NCBI GenBank assembly: GCA_049517675.1
Contig: JBEKRV010000009.1
Span: 1-64,000, forward strand
From: Bog-756 sp049517675
GTDB lineage: Bacteria; Actinomycetota; Acidimicrobiia; Acidimicrobiales; RAAP-2
DNA: 64,000 nt
Direction of reading: 5' to 3'
The notes under the pieces were generated by a model. It was not told where the DNA came from. It ran no database searches and worked only from the letters and a program-made list of their open reading frames with translations. Position numbers and translations under genes: made by a program. Within the stretch, counting starts at the first letter, position 1; each line of letters starts with the position of its first letter. Positions 1-9,390 of this stretch are shown in pieces.

Positions 1-43
1 CAAGGAGCCCTCCTCCTGGTTTGGATTTGCTGCCTTAGCAACA

Positions 44-2533
44 GTGATTCTTCCAGGTCAGGAGGGTTCTTTCGCGGACGCGGACACCACCGAATCAGAG
101 GCGGGACGAATTTTCGAGGTTAAGCACTGGGAAAAGCTTGTCAAAGATCCAGCGCGTCTCGACCGCGACCGAAAGGTGCTGAATCGGCTGGCCAAGAGGC
201 TCCAGCAGAACCATCTCCGGCGGTCCCTGCCACCCGAACAGCGACCGCTACTCCACCAAGCACGCCACCTCGAACCCAAGCGCCGAGACTCACGGGTCAT
301 TGCCGTCGTTGGTGCTGGTGCGAGCTACCCGCTTCTTCGACTTGCTCAACAGTTGGCAGAAGAATTCATCGAACAGCACGAAGGAGATAGCCAAGCTTAC
401 CGTGCCGAGCTCCATCGACAGATCTGGACGAATAATCTAGACGGCGACAGTTTCGAAACTAAGCTGACGGCATTCGCTCGGACTACCCATGGTGAACGGC
501 GCGCTCGCATTGAGCTGGCAAAGTACCACGCATTTCGTCATCCAGCTCTCCTCAACTACGAACTTATTGCCCACTTGGTGAAACACCGATATGTCGATGC
601 CGTTATCAGTTTCAATTTCGACGAGCTTCTCGATCAAAGCATCGAGGATGAGCTCACCACCGGCGAATTCATTCGAGTGGTGACCGAGAGCGATCTTGTC
701 GGCATAACCAGCTACCCCGGCTTTGATGACTACATCCCAATCTATCTGAAGCTTCACGGCACGGCGTCAGATCCTTCTAGTCTGCGATTCACCCGGGATT
801 CCTACTACGCGTTGCCCCAAGGCTTTCGAGATCTCGTCGAAAACATCCTCGGCTACGGCCACTGCACCATTGTCAATATGGGATTTCAGATGCGCAGCTT
901 CGACTTCACCCAATCACTCACGGGACCAGCGTCGTTGGAGATTTTCAATCTAGGCCATGATGCACTGACCATTGACGCACTCATGGAAATAGAGGAGGCC
1001 CGAACGGGCGAGAGGAGGCGTGAGGAAGCCCCGCGATCCGGGGGTGAATTCAAGCGCGGTGGCACATCTGAGAGAACGTGTGCCCCTGCGAGCGGTTCGA
1101 AGCGGGGCAGAGCCCAGACATCCACAGCAGCACCTTCAGGTTGGCGTGAGCAAATGAGGGACAATGCCATAAGTGCAACGGCAAAGCGGCGCCAGCGAAA
1201 GACCGCCTTGTCATTCCAGTTTTACAATGTCGTGAATTGCGCCTGGAAACCTAAGCGTGACACTTCACGCTTCCCGAGGCAAGACAAGTCAAATCTGCAG
1301 TGCCTGGATCTTCAGTTGCTTGCGCTTTGCACCCTCATCGGGGATCTGCATCGCGCCAACCCCAATAACCCGATCACGCTGGAGGGCTTGGCATACTTTC
1401 GCGACATCAGCCGGCACCGAGCGGTGTGCGAGTTATTGGGTGTCCCGGAACTGGTTGATCGGAGTCGTCCCATCGGCCAACTGAAATTGCTTCACTACCT
1501 GCAGGGGCGCTTGGCTCTAGAAATGGCCTTTATCAATGCAACGTCACGAGGACTGACAACCCTCGAAGTACTGCGGAATGGCCGTTGCGGCCGATATTTC
1601 GATTTGTCACAAACATTGGCTCCAATGCTGGAAGGCCACCGTGATCTGTGCGTTTCTTGGAGTGAAGCTCTCCGCATGGGGGGATTTGTCGAAAGCCTTC
1701 GGTCATCAACCACGATGGTTGCGGACGCGGCTATCTGCGATCCCGGCGGAAAGCCCAATTATCAGCGGGTTGGATCCGAAGGAATCAACTGGTCCGAACA
1801 ACTGTGCATCTTGAACGTGGAGAAGCTAGCCAATCGGGCAATGGACTGGATCAGCTATGGCTGGAGAGGAAGCCGAGATCAGAGCCTAGTCAATGCTGAG
1901 CGAACCAAGCTCGCAGGAGTACTTCGAAACCTCACCAAGGGGACGGAGGTGGAGATTCATTCGAGAGACGATCGAATCTGCCGAAGCCAATTCATTGCGC
2001 CCGAAACCCTTCCAACCATGACCGCCCTTCGAACTCGTACTTCGATCCTTTTGCAATCCCGTCCGCTGCATGGTCTGGACGTCGTGGCTGAAAGCGCCGA
2101 ATGGTTAACCACCGATGCGGGCTCGGAGATACGGAAATCTATTGAATCCAGCAACGACGATAATGTGCATTTTCAACTTCGAGTCGTTGTGGCCTTTGCC
2201 GATTGGGTCGAAGGATTGATGTTGGCATTCGACGGACATCTCGAGGTCAAACAGCTACCCTGGTGGCGCCATAATCGACACATGACCATCGCGCGTCGTG
2301 CGGAGGAGGACTGGACCCTCATGTCCAATCTCAATTCGGACAATCCGAGGATTCACCGATTCAAAGAGAGCCGGGGTAACAGCGATCGGCTGCCCGTCGA
2401 GGCAACGTACTTTGCAAGGCGCGGCAGAGCCCTGAATGTAACGCCTGTCTACCTTCCTGAGACGGGGGATGCGCAGCGACTTGCCAAGGATTTCGAACGT
2501 CTTTGGATGGAGGCCAGTCCCATTGACCCGTGA
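44..2533 (+). CDS. SIR2-like domain protein, possible NAD-hydrolysing defence effector (5' end may lie outside window)
   Basis: The N-terminal half carries a SIR2-type Rossmann fold: GAGAS at about residues 90-94 (nucleotide-binding loop), NFDELLD at 191-197 and KLHG at 236-239. These match the places of the catalytic Asn and His in SIR2 NADases of the ThsA and DSR type. A charged, low-complexity stretch at about 310-385 separates this from a C-terminal part of some 440 residues that I do not recognise. GTG at 44 is the first start in the frame, but the frame is open back to base 2, so the real start may lie upstream. GC content and codon choice (many A/T-ending codons) differ sharply from all genes to the right, suggesting transfer. 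SIR2 proteins of this kind are often antiphage NADases; that role is inferred, and no partner gene is visible in the window. Confidence 0.7.
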   Translation: MILPGQEGSFADADTTESEAGRIFEVKHWEKLVKDPARLDRDRKVLNRLAKRLQQNHLRRSLPPEQRPLLHQARHLEPKRRDSRVIAVVGAGASYPLLRLAQQLAEEFIEQHEGDSQAYRAELHRQIWTNNLDGDSFETKLTAFARTTHGERRARIELAKYHAFRHPALLNYELIAHLVKHRYVDAVISFNFDELLDQSIEDELTTGEFIRVVTESDLVGITSYPGFDDYIPIYLKLHGTASDPSSLRFTRDSYYALPQGFRDLVENILGYGHCTIVNMGFQMRSFDFTQSLTGPASLEIFNLGHDALTIDALMEIEEARTGERRREEAPRSGGEFKRGGTSERTCAPASGSKRGRAQTSTAAPSGWREQMRDNAISATAKRRQRKTALSFQFYNVVNCAWKPKRDTSRFPRQDKSNLQCLDLQLLALCTLIGDLHRANPNNPITLEGLAYFRDISRHRAVCELLGVPELVDRSRPIGQLKLLHYLQGRLALEMAFINATSRGLTTLEVLRNGRCGRYFDLSQTLAPMLEGHRDLCVSWSEALRMGGFVESLRSSTTMVADAAICDPGGKPNYQRVGSEGINWSEQLCILNVEKLANRAMDWISYGWRGSRDQSLVNAERTKLAGVLRNLTKGTEVEIHSRDDRICRSQFIAPETLPTMTALRTRTSILLQSRPLHGLDVVAESAEWLTTDAGSEIRKSIESSNDDNVHFQLRVVVAFADWVEGLMLAFDGHLEVKQLPWWRHNRHMTIARRAEEDWTLMSNLNSDNPRIHRFKESRGNSDRLPVEATYFARRGRALNVTPVYLPETGDAQRLAKDFERLWMEASPIDP

Positions 2534-2860
2534 ACCCTTCACGTCGGATCCCACGCAATCTGACGACTGGGCACAGAGTTGTCTGTAACTCTTTGTGCTA
2601 TTAACCGTTCAGTATGCGTCGCTTCTTCGAAGTCGCTGACCCTGCCAGCAGATGAGCCCAACTGGAGTACCAGGTGAACGCCCGAGCGAAATCTCCGGAC
2701 AGGGACGAGCGTTCTTCCGGTGATGCTCATTGATTCGCCATCGGACTGCTGTCGATGGCCGGTCGGAACGACATCGAGCTTCCGGGACCAAGGCCTCTTC
2801 CCTGGCCCCGGGGCGCGCCTGTACCTTCGCTGAGAGGACAGCTGCGACGGAGGCGACACC
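2534..2860. other. Intergenic stretch at a base-composition boundary
   Basis: About 330 bases with no convincing gene. Composition shifts here from the lower-GC SIR2 gene to the GC-rich chromosome-like DNA on the right. It holds one imperfect hairpin near its left end and presumably the promoter of the MMPL gene, which I cannot place. I see no tRNA remnant, integrase site or direct repeat marking an element end. Confidence 0.5.
2571..2598 (+). terminator. Imperfect hairpin after the SIR2 gene, possible terminator
   Basis: GCACAGAGTT is followed six bases later by AACTCTTTGTGC, which pairs with it apart from a two-base bulge. It starts 37 bases after the SIR2 stop codon. There is no clear T run behind it, only TATTAA, so a terminator role is a guess. 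Confidence 0.35.
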
Positions 2861-5074
2861 ATGGCTCGACAGGCAGTGGCCGACGCCGTGGCCGGCGCAT
2901 GCATCGGCAGGCGGACCAAGTACCTGGTCCTGCTGTTCTGGCTGGTGGTGCTGGTCGTCGCCGTACCCTTCGCCGGCAAGCTCTCGGGCGTCGAGAACAA
3001 CGAGACCCAGTCGTGGCTCCCGGCGAACGCGGAGTCCACCAAGGTCCTCGACCTGGTGTCGTCGTTCGAGTCCCCCAACCTGCTCCCCGCCGTCATCGTC
3101 TACCACCGGGACTCCGGCCTGACGGCGGCCGACCGGGCCAAGATCGACTCGGACGTTCGTCGCCTCGCTTCGGTCGCCCACACCGACGGTCCGCCGAGCG
3201 GACCGGTGTTCTCGACCGACGGACGAGCAGCGGAGACCGTCGTGCCCGTCGACCTCGGCCCCCAGGGCTGGAACAAGATCGCCCCGGTGGTCGCCCGGAT
3301 GACCGCCATCGGGCAGGGCGATCCGGGGCTCGCCGTCCAGGTCACGGGTCAGGCCGGCTATGCCGCCCAATCGTCGAACGCGTTCAAGGGGATCGACGGC
3401 ACCCTGCTCTACGGAACCCTGCTCATCGTCGTGACGATCCTGTTGCTGACCTACCGGAGCCCGCTGCTGTGGATGCTGCCGGTCGCGTCGGCCGGCGTGG
3501 CCCTCGCCACCTCCGAGGCCCTCATCTACATGCTGGCGAAACATGCCGGATTGACGGTCAATGCCCTGAGCGTCGGGATCCTGACCGTCCTCGTCTTCGG
3601 TGCCGGTACCGACTACGCACTGCTCCTCGTCGCCCGATACCGGGAAGAGCTCCGACGGAACCAGGACCGCCACCAGGCGATGCGGCGCGCCCTTCGTCGG
3701 GCCAGTCCGGCCATCATCGCCAGCGCCAGCACCGTCATCCTGGGTCTCCTCTGCCTGTCGTTCGCCGAGACGAACTCCACGAAGGGCCTGGGTCCCGTGG
3801 CCGCCATCGGAGTGGCGGTCGCCCTGCTCACGATGCTGACCCTCCTCCCCGCGCTGCTCGTCACGGTCGGCCGCTGGGTGTTCTGGCCCGTGCACCCGAC
3901 GTACGGATCGCCGGACCCGACCGCGACGGGCCCGTGGTCCCGGGTGGGCGGCCGCATCGCCCGGTACCCCCGCCGCGTGTGGATCCTCACCGCCCTCGCC
4001 CTCGGGGTGATGGCACTGGGCGTCACGACCCTCCATGCCGACGGGCTCACCAATGCCCAGTCCTACCGGGGGACGCCCGCCGCGGTGGTCGGCGAGGACG
4101 TCCTGTCCCAGCACTTCCCCGCCTGGCTGGGTAGCCCGGTGATGGTCATCGCCGACCGCGCATCGGCGGCGGAGGTGGGCCATGTGCTGGCGAGGACGCC
4201 GGGCATCGTCGACGTGACGTCGCCGTTGGTCGGTGACGGGAAGGCCTACCTGCAGGGAACGCTCACCTCTCCCCCCGACAGCCAGGCGGCGTATGACACG
4301 ATCGACCGGGCGCGGGCAGCCGTCCACCGGATCTCCGGTGCGGACGCCCTGGTCGGGGGCACTACGGCCATCGACCTCGACGTCCAGCGGGCCGCGGCCC
4401 ACGATCGCGACCTCATCATCCCCCTGGTGCTGCTCGTGGTGTTCGCCGTGCTCGCTCTCCTCCTCCGGTCCCTCGTCGCGCCGATCGTGCTCATCGGCAC
4501 CGTCGTGCTCTCACTCCTGGCCGCCATCGGCTTCAGCTCCCTCGTGTACACCCACGTCTTCGGATTCGCCGGTGCCGACACCTCACTCCCGCTCTACGTC
4601 TTCGTCTTCCTCGTCGCGCTCGGCATCGACTACAACATCTTCCTCATGTCGCGCGTCCGTGAGGAGGCCCGGACCGTCGGGACCCGTCAGGGCGCGATCT
4701 CGGCGCTGGCGGCCACCGGGGGTGTCATCACGTCCGCCGGGTGTGTCCTCGCCGGGACGTTCGCGGTGCTCATGACCCTGCCGCTCACCACCTTCGTCGA
4801 GATCGGGTTCACCGTCTGCTTCGGCGTCCTGCTCGACACCATCGTCGTCCGATCCGTGCTCGTGACGGCACTGAACCTGGAGATCGGCGATCGGATGTGG
4901 TGGCCCAGCCGGCTCTGGCACGGACCGGTCGTGACGCCGGAGCACCACGGACCGGTCGTGACGCCGGAGCGCCCTGGACCGGTCGTGACGAGCGGGGCCG
5001 GGCCGTCCGGCCCGCGATCGGCGGACGGGGAGACCCCGGCGGGGACTCCTTCGGCCTCTCCGGGTCTCCACTGA
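2861..5074 (+). CDS. MMPL/RND-family membrane transporter
   Basis: A 737-residue protein of the MMPL family, whose members use the proton gradient to export lipids or drugs. A cytoplasmic start is followed by a first membrane helix (about residues 24-41), a large outer loop, a bundle of helices, a second loop and a second bundle. This is the usual two-fold MMPL layout. The charged helix motifs GAGTDYALLL in the first half and LGIDYNIFLMSR in the second carry the Asp-Tyr pairs thought to relay protons. The C-terminus ends in a short repeat-rich tail. The gene stands alone and converges on a TetR gene 71 bases downstream, which may regulate it. The substrate cannot be read from sequence. Confidence 0.9.
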   Translation: MARQAVADAVAGACIGRRTKYLVLLFWLVVLVVAVPFAGKLSGVENNETQSWLPANAESTKVLDLVSSFESPNLLPAVIVYHRDSGLTAADRAKIDSDVRRLASVAHTDGPPSGPVFSTDGRAAETVVPVDLGPQGWNKIAPVVARMTAIGQGDPGLAVQVTGQAGYAAQSSNAFKGIDGTLLYGTLLIVVTILLLTYRSPLLWMLPVASAGVALATSEALIYMLAKHAGLTVNALSVGILTVLVFGAGTDYALLLVARYREELRRNQDRHQAMRRALRRASPAIIASASTVILGLLCLSFAETNSTKGLGPVAAIGVAVALLTMLTLLPALLVTVGRWVFWPVHPTYGSPDPTATGPWSRVGGRIARYPRRVWILTALALGVMALGVTTLHADGLTNAQSYRGTPAAVVGEDVLSQHFPAWLGSPVMVIADRASAAEVGHVLARTPGIVDVTSPLVGDGKAYLQGTLTSPPDSQAAYDTIDRARAAVHRISGADALVGGTTAIDLDVQRAAAHDRDLIIPLVLLVVFAVLALLLRSLVAPIVLIGTVVLSLLAAIGFSSLVYTHVFGFAGADTSLPLYVFVFLVALGIDYNIFLMSRVREEARTVGTRQGAISALAATGGVITSAGCVLAGTFAVLMTLPLTTFVEIGFTVCFGVLLDTIVVRSVLVTALNLEIGDRMWWPSRLWHGPVVTPEHHGPVVTPERPGPVVTSGAGPSGPRSADGETPAGTPSASPGLH
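4919..4990 (+). repeat. 27-bp tandem repeat in the MMPL C-terminal tail
   Basis: Two full 27-base units (4919-4945, 4946-4972) and a partial third encode HGPVVTPEH, HGPVVTPER and PGPVVTSGA. The unit is a multiple of three, so copy changes keep the frame. Confidence 0.85.
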
Positions 5075-5145
5075 TCGCCCATGTCACCTGCGTCGGATCC
5101 GCACGATCCAGATGACGGTCCTTCCCGTGCCGGGCCCCCGGGGAA

Positions 5146-5712
5146 TCACCCGTCGGCGGTCACGACCCTCAGCTCCTCGAGCGACTCCCGGATGAGCTGG
5201 GGGAGGTCCCGTCGTTCGGACCCGCCCGCCCAACGCTCGAACGCGTTCTTGAAGACGGCGATCGCCACTTCCGCGGTCAGGCTCGCCACCGGGTCCTCGG
5301 CACCGCGTCGGCGCAGTGTGCCGGCCAGGGCCGCGGACAGGGCCGCCAGCTTGATCAGCTCGCGCTCCTGGAGCTCCGGGTTGGCGGCGATGACGACCTG
5401 GCGCTGCCGACCGAACGTCCCCCGCTCCTCGATCAGGGTGCCGACGGCCTCGAGGCCCTCGATGGCCGCGTCGAGCGGTCCCAGGGAGTCCGGCGCGTCG
5501 GCAACCCTGCCGACGAGGAACTCCTCGAGTTGGGACGCCCCCCCGAAGAGGACCTCGCGTTTGTCGGCGAAGTACCGGAAGAACGTCCGCTCGGTCAGCC
5601 CCGCCCTCCCGGCGATCTCCGCCACCGTGGTCTGCTCGAACCCACGGTCGACGTAGAGCTCGAGCGCCGCCCTCTCGAGCCGGCCGCGCGCGTCTGGCTT
5701 CCAACGACCCAT
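5146..5712 (-). CDS. TetR-family transcriptional regulator
   Basis: A 188-residue protein with a classic TetR N-terminal helix-turn-helix at about residues 10-55: FEQTTVAEIAGRAGLTERTF followed by FRYFADKREVLF. The C-terminal ligand-binding part is family specific and not informative. It lies downstream of, and on the same strand as, the ABC exporter genes (176-base gap), and converges with the MMPL gene on the other side. Either transporter could be its target. No palindromic operator was found near it. Confidence 0.88.
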   Translation of the reverse strand: MGRWKPDARGRLERAALELYVDRGFEQTTVAEIAGRAGLTERTFFRYFADKREVLFGGASQLEEFLVGRVADAPDSLGPLDAAIEGLEAVGTLIEERGTFGRQRQVVIAANPELQERELIKLAALSAALAGTLRRRGAEDPVASLTAEVAIAVFKNAFERWAGGSERRDLPQLIRESLEELRVVTADG

Positions 5713-5786
5713 CCCCGGATCCTACTTGACGACAGGAACTGACATGGGTGGACGGGAGGTCGGTTCGGGAAGGCTCCCCCTGGCAC

Positions 5787-5841
5787 ACGGTCGCCGGCGA
5801 GGACGGTCGCCGGCGAGGGCGTTGGCCCGGTAGGTCCCGCC
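5787..5841. repeat. 16-bp tandem repeat plus a 31-bp copy of a permease segment
   Basis: ACGGTCGCCGGCGAGG occurs twice in a row (5787-5802, 5803-5818). Overlapping its end, 5811-5841 matches 6476-6506 inside the ABC permease gene with a single mismatch in 31 bases. The gene fragment has thus been copied into the gap just beyond the permease stop codon, in the same orientation. Confidence 0.85.
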
Positions 5842-5888
5842 CGCAGCGCGTCGTCCGAGCTCACCCGGACCTGGCGGGACCGCCCCGA

Positions 5889-8411
5889 TCACTCGGCGGC
5901 GATCGCGGCCAGGACGTCGAGCGTGGCCGCCCGCCGCGCCGGCCAGGTGGCGGCCAGCAGGCCGAGCACCGCCGAGAGCACCAGGAACACGACCAGGCTC
6001 GACACCGGCACCACGGTGTCATCGATTCCCTGCGACCGCAGCGACGACACGAGTGCCACCCCGAGGCCCGTCCCGATGACGATGCCGATGACGGCTCCGA
6101 AGATGGACAGGATCACCGATTCGGACCGGATCATGGTGCGTACCTGCCTCCGGCGCATGCCCACGGCACGAAGGAGGCCGATCTCGTGGGTGCGCTCGAA
6201 GACCGACAGCATGAGGGTGTTGACGATCCCGATGAGCGCGATGACCACGGCGAGGGCGAGCAGGGCATAGACCAGGCCCAGCAGCTCGTCGACCTGGGCC
6301 GTCTGCGACTTGTCGAATTGGGCACGGCTCTGGACCTGCACGTTCGGGTAAGGCGCCAGCGCGGCCGCCACGCGTGCCTGCACGGCGGGGCTCCCGTCGG
6401 TCCGCAGGAGCACCGCCCCGGGGAGCGGGTCCCGGTAGTGGGCCAGGTAGAACCCGCCACCCACGAGATAGCTCCCGGCGAGGGCGTTGGCCCGGTAGAT
6501 CCCGCCGATGCGCATCGTGGACCGGCCGGTCAGCGCGAACCTCACCGGGACCGCCTGCCCCACCGCGAGGTGGTCGGTGTCGGCCGTGCCCGTGTCGACG
6601 AGCAGGTCGCCGGCGGACAGCGCACGGGCGCTCCCTGCCGTCATGTGGATGATGATCGTGGCCGACAGGTCCCGGGTGGAGATGGCCCGGAGGGTCTCCA
6701 GTGACTGCTCGATCTCGAACTGACCGCCGTAGATGGTCGACGAGCCGGTCACGCCGGGGACCGAGGACGCCACCCGCGGCACGGTGGTGCTGAAGGTTCC
6801 GGGACCACTGTCGTTGACCGACGACACGATGAGGTTCGCGCTCACCGCGTCGTCGACGGAGCTGGTGGCGGACCTCGACAGCGATGCGCCGAACACGGAG
6901 ATCGCCGCCACGAGAGCAAGTCCGACCATGAGTGCCGACGCCGTCTGGGCCGTTCGCCGCGGACTGCGCATGGAGTTCTCCCTGCCCAGTATGCCGGCCA
7001 CTCCGAGGGTCGCGGCCAACGGGCGCCCGATGGCCCCCGAGAGCGGACGGGCCACCACGGGGGCCAGCATCGCCACGCCGACGAAGAGACCCACCGCGCC
7101 GACCCCCACGAGCTGGATCCTCGGCAGGAAGAGCCCGATGGCGAGCGCGGCGGCCCCGAGGAGTACGACCGAGGCACCCCAGGCGATCCGGCGGCGGAAG
7201 GGCACGTCGCTCTCCACCGACTGGGCGCCGATGGCGGCCACCGGCGGGATGTGCACGGCCCGCCGGGCAGGGCTGATGGCGGCCACGACGGTCACGCCGA
7301 CGCCGACCACCAGCGCCACGACGACGGTGCGCGCCTCGAACACGGGTGGACCGGTGGGCAGCGTGATGCCGAACTCACGGAGGAGGGCTTCGAGCCCGAC
7401 CGCGGCCGCCACGCCGAGCCCGAGTCCGATGACCGACGCCACCAGGCCCACGATGGCCGCCTCGCCGAGCACGGACCGGAAGACCTGCCGTCGGCTCGCC
7501 CCGACGATGCGGAGCAGGGCCAGCTCGCGGGTCCGCTGACCGACGATGATCGAGAAGGTGTTCAGGATGGTGAACGCCCCGACGAACAGCGAGATGAACG
7601 CGAAGACCAGCAATGCCGTCGAGAAGAACGACAGCGCCTGGTCGATCGAGCTAGTCTGCTCGTCGGCCACGGTCTGTCCGGTGACGACCTCGACGCCACG
7701 GGGCAGGACCCGGGCGATGCCCCGCTCGACGGTGGCCTTGTCGGCACCCGGGGCGACCACGACGTCGATGGCGTCGAACTGCCCCTCGTCCCCGAGGACG
7801 GCCTGGGCCGTCGGCATCGTGAATGCGGCCAGGGTGGCGCCCGCGAGGCTGTCCGCCGTCCCAAACCGGGCGAGGCCGGTGATGGTGAACGTCCTCGGCG
7901 GCCCCGCCAACAGGACGCGGACCTGCTCTCCCACCGCGAAGCCGAACTTCTGGGCGGTCCCGATGTCCATGACCACGTCGTGCGAGGACGTCGGAGCCCG
8001 TCCCTCGACGATGCGCAGTTCGGAGATCCTCGGATCCGGGTCGAAGGAGAGCCCGAGGGTCGGCGCACCTCCGGTCGACACCGCCTTGCCGTCCCGTGAC
8101 ACGAACTGGGCGTATCCCTGGACCGAACCGGAGGCGGCCTCCACCCCGGGGACGGCGCTGACCGAGGAGAGGATCGAGTCGGGTACGGGGTTGCGCACCG
8201 CCACCCCCCCGCTGCTGAACTGGGCGACACCGCGCACCTGGAAGTCGATGTTCTGGTAGATGTTGCTGAACAACGAGGTGAACGTGTTGTGCAGCGTGTC
8301 GGTCAGGATGAAGGTCCCCGAGACGAAGGTGACACCGAGCACGATGGCGATCGCGGTGAGCGCCAAGCGGAGCTTGTGGGCGAGCAGTCCCTTGACGGTG
8401 ACCTTCCACAT
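5889..8411 (-). CDS. ABC exporter permease, MacB/FtsX type, duplicated core
   Basis: An 840-residue permease with a first helix at about residues 15-36 and a large extracytoplasmic MacB-like domain. A three-helix FtsX block follows at about 260-380, then a further helix pair, a second outer domain and a C-terminal FtsX block (about 710-835). This double FtsX layout is typical of actinobacterial permeases that work with a LolD/MacB-type ATPase on lipids, peptides or cell-wall factors without crossing the membrane themselves. ATG at 8411 lies one base after the ATPase stop, so the two genes are surely co-translated. The substrate is unknown. Confidence 0.88.
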   Translation of the reverse strand: MWKVTVKGLLAHKLRLALTAIAIVLGVTFVSGTFILTDTLHNTFTSLFSNIYQNIDFQVRGVAQFSSGGVAVRNPVPDSILSSVSAVPGVEAASGSVQGYAQFVSRDGKAVSTGGAPTLGLSFDPDPRISELRIVEGRAPTSSHDVVMDIGTAQKFGFAVGEQVRVLLAGPPRTFTITGLARFGTADSLAGATLAAFTMPTAQAVLGDEGQFDAIDVVVAPGADKATVERGIARVLPRGVEVVTGQTVADEQTSSIDQALSFFSTALLVFAFISLFVGAFTILNTFSIIVGQRTRELALLRIVGASRRQVFRSVLGEAAIVGLVASVIGLGLGVAAAVGLEALLREFGITLPTGPPVFEARTVVVALVVGVGVTVVAAISPARRAVHIPPVAAIGAQSVESDVPFRRRIAWGASVVLLGAAALAIGLFLPRIQLVGVGAVGLFVGVAMLAPVVARPLSGAIGRPLAATLGVAGILGRENSMRSPRRTAQTASALMVGLALVAAISVFGASLSRSATSSVDDAVSANLIVSSVNDSGPGTFSTTVPRVASSVPGVTGSSTIYGGQFEIEQSLETLRAISTRDLSATIIIHMTAGSARALSAGDLLVDTGTADTDHLAVGQAVPVRFALTGRSTMRIGGIYRANALAGSYLVGGGFYLAHYRDPLPGAVLLRTDGSPAVQARVAAALAPYPNVQVQSRAQFDKSQTAQVDELLGLVYALLALAVVIALIGIVNTLMLSVFERTHEIGLLRAVGMRRRQVRTMIRSESVILSIFGAVIGIVIGTGLGVALVSSLRSQGIDDTVVPVSSLVVFLVLSAVLGLLAATWPARRAATLDVLAAIAAE

Positions 8412-8412
8412 G

Positions 8413-9174
8413 TCAGCTGCCGAGCTGTCTCATCTGTTCGAGCACCAGATCGGCCGTGGGGGAGGCGAGGTCGCCCACCACCTTCCCGTCGGCGAGGAAC
8501 ACCACCCGGTCCGCATACGAGGCGCCGCGCGGGTCGTGGGTCACCATGACGATCGACTGGCCCAGCTCGTCCACCGAGCGGCGCAGGAACGCCAGCATCT
8601 CGGCCGAGGCGTTCGAGTCGAGGTTGCCGGTGGGTTCGTCGGCGAAGATCAGGTCGGGACGACCGATCATCGCCCGGGCGCAGGCGCAGCGCTGCTGCTG
8701 CCCGCCGGACATCTCCGTCGGGCGGTGCGACAGTCGGTCACCGATGCCCAACTGGTCGACCAGGTATCCGAACCATTCGCGGTCCACCGCGGTCCCCGCG
8801 AGATCGAGGGGCAGCGTGATGTTCTCGCCGGCGGTCAGTGTCGACACGAGGTTGAACGACTGGAACACGAAGCCGATCCGGTCGCGACGCAGCTCGGTGA
8901 GACCGCTGTCGTTGAGCAGGGCGATGTCCTGGTCGCCGATGAAGGCGTGACCCGACGTCGGCACGTCGAGGCCGGCCATGCAGTGCATGAGCGTCGACTT
9001 GCCCGAGCCCGAAGGCCCCATGACCGCGGTGAACCGGCCGCTGTCGAAGGTGACGTTGATCGCAGACAGGGCGTGGACGACGGCGTCGCCCGTCCCGTAG
9101 GTCTTGACCAGGTCCACGGCCCGGGCCGCCGGGCGTGCCTGGGTGACGTCGGACACCTCCGGGTTGGTCGTCAC
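8413..9174 (-). CDS. ABC transporter ATP-binding protein, LolD/MacB type
   Basis: A nucleotide-binding subunit of about 253 residues. It shows Walker A (GPSGSGKST), the signature MSGGQQQR and Walker B (LIFADEPTG), with the downstream switch His in MVTHD. I chose GTG at 9174 because AAGGA lies about eight bases ahead; the open frame runs further but reads as low-complexity, arginine-rich sequence. It is translated directly before the FtsX-type permease and should power it. Its upstream region (9175-9390) is shared with a divergent oxidoreductase gene. Confidence 0.9.
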   Translation of the reverse strand: MTTNPEVSDVTQARPAARAVDLVKTYGTGDAVVHALSAINVTFDSGRFTAVMGPSGSGKSTLMHCMAGLDVPTSGHAFIGDQDIALLNDSGLTELRRDRIGFVFQSFNLVSTLTAGENITLPLDLAGTAVDREWFGYLVDQLGIGDRLSHRPTEMSGGQQQRCACARAMIGRPDLIFADEPTGNLDSNASAEMLAFLRRSVDELGQSIVMVTHDPRGASYADRVVFLADGKVVGDLASPTADLVLEQMRQLGS

Positions 9175-9390
9175 ACCGCCGTCCTTCCGTGGGGGACCGG
9201 GCTCATCGGGGATGCGTCGATCCTGACCACACCGGCGCTCCGGGTGACCCGCGGGTGCCACCGGTCACTGGTGTCGTCATCGGCCCCATTCTGCCAGGAT
9301 CGGGCACGCCACCGTCCGGTGCCCCGTTGGGGTCACGGACCGGGGTCGCCACGAGCGGGCCCGGTCCGGGTGGGCAACAATGGGCGGCCG

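Noticed and set aside
2609..4402. A 597-residue minus-strand frame opposite the MMPL gene
   Set aside because: Composition is Gly/Arg/Asp-rich with no domain; the MMPL reading is unmistakable.
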